A stretch of 64,000 nt of DNA. It comes from Taiwanofungus camphoratus (taxonomy: Eukaryota; Basidiomycota; Agaricomycetes; Polyporales; Taiwanofungaceae). Under the pieces are notes generated by a model. It searched no databases, was not told the origin of the DNA, and saw only the letters and a list, made by a program, of their open reading frames with translations. This document shows, one piece after another, positions 51,629 to 61,868 of the stretch. The stretch spans positions 992,001 to 1,056,000 of the forward strand of contig CP021228.1 of NCBI GenBank assembly GCA_003999685.1, in the 5' to 3' direction. The translations under genes were made by a program, and so were the position numbers. Position 1 is the stretch's first letter. Each line of letters opens with the position of its first letter.

Positions 51629-54600
51629 ATGGAAGATACTGGTGTTCGCATATCCTCTTCAAGCAATGGCTACAGTCGAGGTTCGTGGTAAATGCTTCTT
51701 GTACCATCTTCATAGCATCTGATTATCAGTGGCGCGTGTTGAAGGGCGTGATGAGCCGTCGTTCATAGCAGAGACTTCCTTCGTACGTGCCCCGCTAAAC
51801 TCGCGCGTACTCTCTGGCGCAGGACCCAAGGGAAAGGGGAAGGGAAAGAGTAAGGCTAATGAAAGCTTGGACGGAGTCCCGATCGAAATTCAAGAAGCGC
51901 TAATCCTAGAGGACCTACTGTTTGTATTGATGGTGAGCCTTTTCAACATGCACAAGAGAATCTTTTCTGTTTTGTCGTAACATTCTGTCGTCATCGCGCC
52001 TACCGTCTGATGTCTTGAGCAGCCGGCCATGATCGTGATGACCGGAGTCTTCGGGCAGAACGTGGGCGGTACTTTGCAAATCTTTGGTGGTATCAGGTTT
52101 ATCTGACCGCTCAGTCTTTTCTTGGAGCGAGTATTCAGATGTGGGCCCCGAGGTGTTCGGATTGTCTCAAAATGACAGCGGGACATCTTACATACTGGCT
52201 TTCCAGAATATAGATCGCAAGCATTGTGTACTTGGGACATTTTCCTGGATGTGTGATTGTTTATGGCTTGGCGGCAAAGAAACGGATTATTCACCTCGTT
52301 ACTAGGGAATTGAAGGAACTCATATCACATATCACCCCGATTACTCTCCGGATGACGATGACCCACTTCAAGGCATTCGATTCGTCATATCATCATCGCT
52401 AGGTGAGTAGTGTTTTCCGTTTGGGGCTTTTTGTCTGTCTGACGTTCAAAAGACCCATCCCTACGTGACTTGGTCGAGCGAATACTGCCATTGGCTACGT
52501 ATTATACCGCCGTCACCTCTTTCATTGAGCTCCGGAGCCATCTCGACTTCGGGCTCGTGAATCATGCGCTTTGCGCTGCTATGCGCGACATGCTCAAGGT
52601 CCGTCTTGGTCGCTCTTCAGTTCATGTGCTTGTGCCCATGCTTCAGTTAGGACTACCAAACGTTGCTATCACAGCTTGAACATGCATTTAGCACCTCGCT
52701 GCAATTCACCCTCCAGAAGCTCTGGTTTTACGTACATCCTACATTGCATACATTGTCCCTCCTTTACCTTCTAACAACTGAGCTCGCGACGGCAGACGAT
52801 CCCTCTGCCTCGCTTTCTTCTGAATCCGCGACTTCTTCTGATGCAGAGGAAGATGCACGAAACGAAGCGCTTGGCCTCGGTGGCGCAAAGCTGAAGGCCG
52901 TGCTTTCCGAGATCAAGACATCGAGTCTTGGTGTAGACAGCGGAGCAAGTGAGATTGTGGTCAAGGGCGGGGAGGTGCTTGCAATATTGCATGAACGCAT
53001 GCAGAATATGTCCGGCGACCCTGTAGCCCATGCACTATACAGCGCGCTATTACGTGCGGCAGGAAGGCCGTATGCCGAAATGGTGCAGGCGTGGATACGC
53101 ACTGGGCGATTGGTAGATCCGTACGAGGAACTATGCGTGAAGGAAAGCAAATTCATAGATCGCGGAACGCTCGAAGTGGATTACACGGACGAGTATTGGG
53201 AGCGACGTTACACAGTACGTCTGCAGTATAAGCCCGTGTGATGTCATGCTTAATTGTCGGTTATAGTTAAGAGATGGGTCGACACTAGAAGGATCGTCTA
53301 AACGCCACCAGGCGGGGGTCCCTCCAGCGCGCACAACGGGTGGTCGATTGCCAGGAGGCGCATGCGTACCACCAGCAATGGAGCGGTGGAAGCATAAGAT
53401 GCTACTCGCAGGCAAATACTTGAATGTCATTCGCGAGTGCGGCATCGAGATTAGACGAGATCCAAGTCATGCTGAAGACCAGGAATTATCTATGGATGAT
53501 GAAAAGTGTGTATTCACTGGTCTCCTTCAAGATGTGTTGCTAAGGAAATGCATTTCAACAGGTTTTATAAATCTATTGAGAATGCCTATGCGCACGCAAA
53601 CCGCACGCTGCTCCAGTTGTTACTGCGCGATCAGCAACTGATACTCCGTTTGCGATCTTTGAAGCGGTATTTTTTCCTCTCACAATCTTCATTCCTTACA
53701 CATCTTCTCGACCTCTCGCATACGGAACTCCGCAAGTCTGCCAAATCTGCGTCACTCGTCAAACTCCAGAGTCTGCTTGATCTGGCACTTAGTACGGATA
53801 CGCAGGGGGAGGATGCAATGTTTCGTGAGGATGTGCATGTTACGATGGCGAGCAGCGGGCTGTATGAGTGGCTGCAGAACGTCTTGAAAGTCAATGGCGT
53901 CATAGGTGGAGAGGAGGGCGAGGGCGTGGATGGGCATGCTCGAGAGGAGCCCAAGAAGGAGCGAAGGAAGGAAAAGGACGACAAGAAGCAATTACTTGGT
54001 AACTTTTTTTCAATGATTATTTGCTACTGCTTATCTCTTCAAAAACGATGTATAGCTATTGACGCACTCACGCTCGATTATACCGTCAAATTCCCTCTAT
54101 CCCTTGTCATTTCCCGCAAGACCATTCTCCAGTACCAGCTCATTTTTCGCTTTCTCCTCCATCTCAAGCACGTCGAACAATCGCTGTCCTCCACATGGAT
54201 CGAGCATAAGACATCGCCCTGGCGACGCCCTTCACGACCGCTTGAAACATCTCCCAATGATGCTGCCTCTCCATCGTCAAACGACTGGTATGCCGACTTT
54301 GAGAATTGGCGAAAGCGGGTGTTTCTGCTGCGCGCCCGTATGCTGGCATTTGTACAGCAGATCCTTGCGTTCGCGACCTTTGAGGTGCTAGAACCGAATT
54401 GGCGTAAACTTGAAGGAAAGTTGGAGGCAGGAAAGGTGGAGACAGTCGACCAACTTCTGCGCGACCATGTGGACTTTTTAGGTACATGCCTGAAGGAATG
54501 TATGCTGACCAGTGAGAAGTTGATAAAGGTGTGTGCACCCTGACCTGTCTTCCATATGCTTCGCTTACTAGTTCGAGTTCAGTCATTCTCACAACTGATC

Positions 54601-55004
54601 GTGACATGTTCCACTTTTGCACTGTATACATCGGCTTTCACGAAGAATGCAAGCCAGGCACTTGCCACGGCTGACAACCCTGACAATGATTTCACTGTTA
54701 TCAAGAGATGGGAGACCTTGGGTAAATTTGAGACGAATTTCAATTTTTGGTTAGTCTCCGACCTGTATGATATGATGCATAAACTAAAAGAGTTTCATTG
54801 ACATAGGTTCAAGGTGAGGCCTTTAGTTTGCAAATGGCCCAGCTTGATTGAAGATTTTTGGATCACTGTAAGGCCCATCTGGACCGTGTGCAGTACTACG
54901 CCTCCAGTGAAAATGTATCGCTTTTACCCCTTGTTGTCCGACTCAACAGTATCAGAGCTATGCCTCTCGTTGTCCAGCTTGACAATATCAAGGCCACTAC
55001 ATAG
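51629..55004 (+). CDS. SPC97: gamma-tubulin complex component 2 (GCP2 / Spc97)
   Basis: Core subunit of the gamma-tubulin small complex that nucleates microtubules at spindle pole bodies. Eleven exons (51629-51680, 51730-51932, 52306-52402, 52453-52598, 52651-53214, 53267-53505, 53562-53998, 54056-54528, 54583-54749, 54807-54813, 54873-55004) keep frame for about 838 residues. GRIP1 region: EALILEDLLFVLM, GIEGTHITYHPDYSP, LPLATYYTAVTSFIE, PYAEMVQAWIRTGRLVDPYE. GRIP2 region: YFFLSQSSFLTHLLDL, LDYTVKFPLSLVISRKTILQ, YQLIFRFLLHLKHVEQ, RARMLAFVQQILAFATFEVL, DHVDFLGTCLKECML. The C-terminus VQYYASSENVSLLPLVVRLN is typical, but its last 36 nt are then tandemly repeated. Odd: a 7-nt exon and a 373-nt third intron among otherwise 50-65 nt ones. 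The N-terminus is uncertain; the frame stays open upstream of 51629. Confidence 0.9.
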
Positions 55005-55754
55005 CCAAAGTCGAGTCACTAGGGCTCGGGCCAAAGTCAAGCTATGGTTATTTGTGAGTGCTGCATAGAGCTTGATGGTGTTCTTCCTGGTCTCACACCA
55101 GCCACAGTGCAGTGTCCCTTATTTAGTATCTGTAATCCATATGTCTCCGCCAGGTGCAAGCTAAATGTTGTAGGCCGTAAGAAATGTTGCTTGGCATTGA
55201 ATGATTGAGAGGTAGAACACAGAGAGTCAGCCGTTGGACTTGCGCTCTCGGTACGATCTGTGCTACCTCGACCGGGAGTTTGAAGGCCGCAAAACTGGGC
55301 AGACATCATACCCTCAGGTGTTCCGAGTTAGATTTCAGAATCTTGTGACACTTTGGTAAATGGATTGACCTGCTCCTTTGCAATGCATAACAAGGACGAT
55401 CTTAAGTTGGAATCTCAAGCTTCATCAACTATTTGGTATGATTTCGTTCAAATCACTCTGCACTGCGTTTGCGATCTGATCAGTGATCAACTGAGGATTG
55501 GCGAAGTTGGAGAACTTGGGAAGGGCTGCTGTGCCAGCAGAAACCTGCATGACTGATGTCAATGAAAGCCGGGGTTCAGCCGTGCCCACTCCGTCTCGTC
55601 AGTTCTTCTCAGTTATCTTGTTCTTTGATGCCTCCATCTTCTTCGCTCACTGCCTCTTTCCGTCCTGTCCTTCACCGTCCACCAACTCTCTCCATCAACA
55701 ACCCCCCACCATACTCTTCCCAGTTAGAGTTTGAATCCATCTCGTCATTTACAC
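55005..55754. other. intergenic, no gene seen
   Basis: About 750 bp between GCP2 and the Far1-like relic. No recognisable frames; the right part (55560-55750) is probably decayed upstream sequence of the relic. Confidence 0.35.
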
Positions 55755-57860
55755 CCCTTCGCTGCCGTGGTTGCAGCGCCTCTGCCAGTTGTCTCCAGCC
55801 ACAATGCCGCGGAAGACAAGGACGAGTGCTCTGTCTGCCTGGAGCTGCTGAGCTTCAGCTTCACACTTCCTGGAGAGAAACCACACATCGCGCCGGAGTG
55901 TGGATACGCCGCAGACGCCCAGGTTTGTTTTTTGGATGACTGCCCCAGCCCGGTCCCGGCAGTGGACCGAACACACCAATGAAGCAGCACCGGGATACAC
56001 ATCTTCCAGACGTCGAGCAGGTCATGTGGAGAGACATGCCCGCAATATGCTGCTCATCAAGTTAGACAGCCACGCGCCTAATTGCTTCGCACCATTGCAC
56101 ACCTCCTCACCTGATCGTCTTTCTCGAACAAATGGCGTTTGAGTCACCAGGCCACGAGATGGGCAGGTAGCGCATCCCACCCTCGATAATGGTTCGCAAA
56201 CATCGCACTCACCTCATACAGTGCATGTGCAGACGGCCGATGAAGGTGGGGGACTGGAATGGCAGGAAATCAAACGGTGAGTGACCTGGACACATCATCG
56301 CGGTGTTGCAATGTTGCGCCGTCGAATTAGCGTCCTGACCGCGTCAGTCGCGCTGACGGGAATGGGCGACCCCGGTGGCCCGTCGGTATACCCAAGGCGA
56401 GATACGTCATCTGTACCTGCGGTAGTGCAAAGAACGCGCAGGCCACGCCTCTGCAAAGCTATACGATCCGACAGAAGATGACTCTGTCAAAGGTGGAAGC
56501 TTGCTCAAGTTGGGCGGGTCGCAGGATCAGTCGCACTACATTGTCGCGCCATCAACTCAGGTGCATTCATGAGTTTTCCTCGCTGACTTGCACATTGGAG
56601 GCGAGCAAGCCGCTGGCGTGTATTATCGGCGTCGAGCTGCCAAGGAAGCGGCTGAGCAAGCACGTCTCGGGAGCAGCCATGCCCATGCAGCACGAGAGTC
56701 GCATGCAGAACAGCAGCCAGTCGGCTCAAGTATCGAGGCCGACTATGCGATATTGTCACTCCTGCATCAGTGACCATACCAGCAACAACCATATCAACCA
56801 AAGCCCGAGCACGCCTCAGGGTTGCGGTCGCTCGCAATATCGCCTGTATCTTTGCAGGAGCACCATGGGTCTCCGCATCAGTGCTCTGAGGAGCTGTTGC
56901 TACAATTGGTGGTGAATGAGGACTCGCCGTGTAGCGCGATCACGGAGAACGTGCAGAACCGGATCATGAACAACAAGAGACACCCTCTTCCGGGGTTCGG
57001 GCCGCTGCAGATATACGACTGCTCCCTGTGAGGTGCGATGCCATGGTACGCGAATTCTTTGGTTTGCCTCTTCCGCGAGGTGATCGTCTGCGGCATCGAG
57101 AAGAAAAGTCTACCCTCAGGCACCTTCTCTCGTCGCATCGCGTGCAGAGTTTGTCTCTGGAGACAGCCCGCAGGGGCCTGCAGCGCAGAAGGGGGTGCTG
57201 AAGCTGAAGGGCCGCATTTGTACCCGACACGTCAAACACATCGAGCGTTTCAGGTGAGCTGAGCCTCACAATCGACATTACGATGGAGGACGAGCACCCA
57301 TACTTGTTCATCCTGATCTTCCGTGACCACTCGTCGCTCGAAACATGGCGTGCACACGTTCAGAGCCTCGTCACCGTGTATCAGCAGCAAAGGTGTGAGA
57401 GAGCACTTGAGGAGTTTGGTGGGGAGTGCGAAAGCTGTGTGTACCCTCCAGGATTTTGCGCGAGCCAAAAGGCAATGCGTATGCTTGGCAGAAGTACAGT
57501 GGCCTCTGCCACGGTGAGCACTACGGACAGTCTCTTGCTCATTGGCTCCTCACGTTACAGTCTCGTCACATACCTCGTATGGTTTGGGCTCCATGGGCCC
57601 TGCTCGCGGATTATAGCACAAGCGGGGCATGCTGGAGGACAACGATGTACTGAGCAGATATAGTTTCCCGACGCCGCTCATCGCGCCGCACATGTCTGCA
57701 GGCCCATCAGATTTGCCTGCTCCTCTACCACACCTGTCGCCGATGGACCTTATCCTTGTCACCCCCATCCCTTCAGTACTCTGCCAATTACGGCCACGCT
57801 CAAGCTGAAGGAGCAATTTGACGGGCTTTTCAGCCACCTTCTGATGATTGACCATGGGTA
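55755..57860 (+). pseudogene. broken Far1-type scaffold gene (RING, PH, VWA pieces)
   Basis: Pieces of a basidiomycete RING-PH-VWA scaffold, the family of Far1/Ste5-like pheromone-pathway proteins, occur in order on the plus strand but in changing frames: a damaged RING (DECSVCLELLSFSF and GEKPHIAPECGY, 55820-55910), EFSSLTCTLEASKPL and ACIIGVELP (56570-56645), SAITENVQNRI and PLPGFGPLQIYD (56937-57020), RDAMVREFF then in another frame VCLFREVIVCGIEKK (57036-57110), VLKLKGRICTRHVKHIERF (57195-57250), LSLTIDITMEDEHPYLFILI and WRAHVQSLV (57253-57380; PH-like), and MDLILVTPIPS at the expected start of the VWA domain (57742). The remaining VWA domain is missing. Several frame changes and a stop after LQIYDCSL show that it is not translatable as one protein. 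Family assignment is from motif order remembered for mushroom homologues. Confidence 0.75.
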
Positions 57861-58274
57861 TGCACAGGCCATAGTTTACTAAGTTGATGTCATACCCTCA
57901 CTTTTTGTTCTAGATCCTTATGGTTTCTATGTACTTTACATCAACATAACGTGGGCAATGTTTGACTGACTGGTGTAGTCAGTCCAACTCAGCTGAAAGC
58001 TAGCACTTAGTTGGCTGCGGCTATGCATTGGGGGAATTGCTGATGTGGCTGGTTAGATAGGACAACGGCTGTAGTTCTCATGTTGAGACGTACGACTACT
58101 TCGCGTGCTTCTTTTACTGGTATCGCGTGCACTACAGAATCTTGGGAGATGGCAGTAAGAAACTCGCGAGCAAGGTCAATTGGCATCCACCTGTACGCGT
58201 CGGTCACGTGCACGCGGCAGCCAATGAGACAACCACGGTCGTCCATTCTCTCTTACCGCTTCCTCCATGAGCAT
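57861..58274. other. intergenic; upstream region of the IMPACT gene
   Basis: From about 58140 this is homologous to the upstream flank of the relic at 35.7 kb (shared AACTCGCGAGCAA and CACGCGTCGGTCACGTG-like sequence), so it probably holds the promoter. An upstream coding exon is possible. Confidence 0.4.
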
Positions 58275-59019
58275 ATGCAGTCGAAAGCCGTGCAGATACC
58301 CATGGGTCTCTGCGTGCTATTGTCACAGGTATGCCCACCGTCACTATATCACGCGCTTACCCTCACACACCTATACATGTTTGGCAAGGGTACATACACT
58401 CGAGTCGCGATGTTCGCGCTCTTGCTTCCTTATTCAGGCTCGACGTTATTCCAAAACGCGCGTTGATAACTCTCCTTGGCCATACCAAATCGCTTCTTCC
58501 GATCTCCTTACCCATCTCAAATCCACCTTCCAAGCATATGCTTCTCGTCTACCTTCCTCCACAGCCGATCCGAGAAGCAATACTATCGTTGATCTCCGGC
58601 CACCCACTGAATGTGTTTCTCATATTATCGCACATCTTGATACCAGTTCCCCTCGTACAAAGCGTGCTACACACGCAATGTCTGCATGGCGAACTTCTGC
58701 AAAGGGCATCTCAGGCAATGCTAGTGCTGTACCAATTGCATTCGGCTCCTCAGACGGCGGTGAATCTGGTGCAGGCGAGCGTCTCTCGCGGTTGCTGGAG
58801 CTAACACAGTGTGAAGATGTTGTTTTGGTTGTGTACCGTTGGTATGGGGGTGTGAAGCTCGGATCACATCGGTGGAAGTGCATCTCCGCAGTTGCGAAAG
58901 AGGCACTAGAACGAGGTGGTTTTACAGGCGCAAGAGAGAAGGGGAAGAACAGCAAGCAAGCTCGAAGTCAGCATGTTTCTGGTAGGAAAAATACGAGGAT
59001 GGAGTCTCGACGGAAATGA
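58275..59019 (+). CDS. IMPACT/UPF0029 N-terminal domain protein (Yih1-like)
   Basis: Exons 58275-58328 and 58438-59019 give about 211 residues. The domain reads TIVDLRPPTECVSHIIAHL, TKRATHAMSAWR, DGGESGAGERLSRLLELTQC, EDVVLVVYRWYGGVKLGS and WKCISAVAKEALERGGF, the UPF0029 fold of Yih1/IMPACT, regulators that compete for Gcn1 and damp Gcn2 kinase. No RWD domain is visible in the predicted protein, so it is probably a short IMPACT-domain paralogue rather than the full Yih1 orthologue. The C-terminus is basic. The first exon is chosen by phase and by conservation of the intron with the relic at 35 kb; ATGs at 58302 (same frame) and 58267 (wrong phase) also exist. It faces an actin fragment tail-to-tail. 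Confidence 0.8.
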
Positions 59020-59227
59020 GGTCCGCTCATACACGGGGCCGAATCTATGCAGCCTCCATTCCCGTGGGTTATTGAAACAATAAATCAAGAATGTGGGTGA
59101 GAACTGTGCCAACTCAAAAATACTCGATAGGTTGGCTACGACAAGAAACCACCGGAAGAAGCTGGTAGTGTCCAGGTTAGGCACCTCAAAGACTGCGTTG
59201 GGTGCAGTACCCTGGGACATATTGTAT

Positions 59228-59605
59228 GCCGCAGTCGTATTGTTAAGACAATCCAGACCGAGTACTTCTCCTCCGGCGGGGCAACAATCTTGACCTGTAC
59301 GATGGTGCGTCAGAATTATCTTCCAACATTGCAGGCAGGAGCACGACGACGAATGCAGCGTACCTCCATGCCAGGTGGTGCGAGCGCCGTCATCCCCTTC
59401 TGCAAGCAGTCGGCGATGCCCGAGAATATGGTGCTTCCGCCAGATAGGACCATGTTGCCGTACAAGTCGCAACGGACATCCAAGTCGCACTTTGTGATCG
59501 GCGTATATCTGGTGATGTTTCCGCTCAACTAAGGCTGTCGTGAATGCTACCGGCCTCGAAGCCGAGGAGGGCGGGCTGGAAGAGCGCCTCTGGGGCCTGA
59601 TGTCT
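59228..59605 (-). pseudogene. actin fragment (block B)
   Basis: Minus strand: APEALFQPALLGFEAG, a damaged IHDS segment with a stop, [20 protein letters not shown] then [20 protein letters not shown] and MEV, an intron (59372-59304 region) ending GTACAG, then VKIVAPPEEKYSVWI, after which similarity stops at about 59230. This covers only the last part of actin and lacks the C-terminal 30 residues and the whole N-terminus. Substitutions at normally invariant positions (for example RRDLYG to RCDLYG) agree with loss of function. Confidence 0.85.
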
Positions 59606-60182
59606 GACCATCGTACTCACCGATCAATCGCTGGTATGGGTTTCCGTGTTATGCGACCCGTTTACGTCTCAGGTGAGCAGTGCCCTCTCACTGTTGCCGT
59701 ACTCTAATCCTTTCACAGCCCGCTTCTCGCCAGACGGACAGCATGTGGCTGTCGGGACCGCATTCGGGCTGCTTTATCTTGTATCTGACTTCAGGCGTGT
59801 CGCACGAGGCACCTTCACCTTCACGGAAATCTCGAAGCGCATATATGTGAAAGCGGCTGTGTGAGATCTCATATGGGAAGAGCAACGGCGTCTAGCTTTG
59901 CAAATGGTATGTTACGTCCCGGTGTAACCTTGACTTTTACCCAATTTACGATACAAGGCCTCGGAGATATTCATTATCAATCTTGATCTTTCATACCACT
60001 GCAAGCGGTCCATATCGGAAACCATTGATGCTATCCCGCCGCATCAGCCCTCAAACCCGTTTCCCAACATGACCGTCTTCCACCTGTCAGACTCTAGACT
60101 GGGCTGGGCGCGGGCAGCATGGAAAGAAAATATGACATCATTTTCACATTCTCACATATACTTAGCATTAAGTTATTGCTCA
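59606..60182. other. intergenic; weak WD40-like fragment
   Basis: An open frame 59646-59864 contains FTARFSPDGQHVAVGTAFGL, which has the look of one WD40 blade, and the reading stops soon after. It is too short to assign and may be a relic. No other feature is seen. Confidence 0.25.
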
Positions 60183-61442
60183 TCACGATGATTTGAACGC
60201 ATAGTTAGTACCGCAAAATTCAAGATAGCCAGCAGTGACATTTCCAATGTCCAAGTCCTCCCATGCTGCGTCTCTCGAGTTGACTTCCCATGTCGCGAAA
60301 GGTCCAGGAGCACCGAAAATGGAATCCTTGTCACTATGAGACAGTCTCACGAACTCGCCGTTCTCTAGCACTGTCCCTCGACCATCAATTCCGACGTGGT
60401 ACGAGTGCTTGACGTCCAGCCGGTCATGCCGCACCCCTCGAGTGGAAACGATCACTTCCCTACCGCCGTGAGTGATTGTACTCATGAACACAGGCTGATC
60501 GCGATTGGGCTTCCGCGTAAGCGCTTTCAATCCCTTCAGATAAAATGCCACTCTGTATATACGGACATTCGCACTCGACCGGAAGTCGGTACTGAAAGTA
60601 TCAGTGTCTTGTCCAGGGAACACGGGCGCGATGGAGAGTGAGACCATGTGGTCCTTAAGGAAGGTTTGAAGCTCTTCTGCAGATAGCCAGCGACGTTTTC
60701 CCGTCCCCTTCTCCCAATCTGCAGGAAACTGGGTAGGAGAAACCCCTTCCTCTTCCATGCCACGCCACAACAAGTCGTCGAGATTGGAACGAATCGCCAA
60801 CAAAACGCTAGAAGTCATGGATACATCGTTGGGATTGATGGTGCCTTCCGCTCCCTGAGCTAAACTAAGGGGATCTTCAGTTCTTGGTATCTTGAACGTT
60901 AGAGCCCTCTGTCCCAGGCTCAGAAGTCCGTTGAAAGTATTAACAGCGTTTGTAGATTTCGGGAGTAGACTCACCTCATCACCCTGGCTCTGGCATTCTC
61001 GTATATGACTCACATATAGTTGGTCATTGCTTGTAGATCTGCAAGTTACGATATTAGACTCTGCAGAGCGAGAATATTAGACATGCATACCTGGGCCTAC
61101 AATCTGCTTCTTCTCTGCAACTTTCTTCATGTCGTTGAGTTTGTCGACGCTGTCCAGTCGATTGTTGATCACTTGCAGCAGAACATTATAGGAGACGATG
61201 TCATTGTTACAAGATGTCAGAGCATCTGTGAAGGCTATGAATTTCTTTTTGAGATCCTCCCCAGCCTCTGCGAAGGAGGTCTTGCTACAATCCTTTAGAA
61301 GCTCATCAAGTTTGTCCTCTCCGACGAGCATTTTTGGAAGGATTCGATCGACGGCAAACTCGCATCTCCAGTGAAGTTGGCGAGACTTCTTCAGCTCTTT
61401 GAGCAGATACTTCTTGTTGACTTGCACGTTGTCGTCATTCAA
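60183..61442 (-). CDS. uncharacterised protein: helical N-terminal exon, beta-rich C-terminal part
   Basis: I do not recognise this protein. The first exon (61442-61091) is charged and helix-like (LLKELKKSRQLHWRCEFAVD, VINNRLDSVDKLNDMKK) and ends at a good donor (G|GTATGC). A short exon (61038-61014: DLQAMTNY) is probable. The large last exon (to 60183) reads LSLGQRALTFKIPRTEDPLS, SMTSSVLLAIRSNLDDLL, RRWLSAEELQTFLKDHMVSL, VRIYRVAFYLKGLKAL, STITHGGREVIVSTRGVRHD and ends FGAPGPFATWEVNSRD then YLEFCGTNYAFKSS, suggesting a beta-sandwich end. The exact acceptor of the last intron could not be fixed; a 44-nt intron (61013-60970) would keep the frame. No signal peptide or membrane segment is seen. 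It is likely a real gene because the frame stays open over 800 nt with amino-acid-like composition. Confidence 0.55.
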
Positions 61443-61868
61443 GACTTTGTTGTTCCAGTCGGTCAGTCAACCTAGTCACAAATCTAGTCCACAAATTGTA
61501 CCAATGGACTAGCTAGTCATTTTTCTCAACCGCATCTGTCCAAATTTGGAGAAAACAGTCATGCATCAGTCAAGGTGTAGTCGATTCAAGGACTAATGCG
61601 TGACTACGCTTTAGTCACGAAAATAGTCACCTAGCGCAATTTGGGGACTGCGGTTGACTATCCTTTGTTACAGAGGCTTACACCACGTCGCGGGCGCTTC
61701 GCCGTACGATGCATGCGTGAGCAAAAGGTGTCTCAATAATGCGGTGATCGCGGAGGAGACCTTCAAATATGCAGAATACAAGCTCTCGAAAAATAATTAC
61801 ACATATTCCGACAGGCGTAGATACCAGTAGATAATATACGATGTCCTTGCCACCATCTTCCGTCAAAG
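61443..61868. other. intergenic, no gene seen
   Basis: About 430 bp. CTAGTCA/TGACTAG words recur around 61460-61640 (at least five times in both orientations), an unusual density for which I have no explanation. Confidence 0.35.

Noticed and set aside
59646-59864. Possible Aip1/WD40 gene next to the actin fragment
   Set aside because: Only one WD40-like blade is visible and the frame stops at once; the link to actin-interacting protein 1 would be guesswork.
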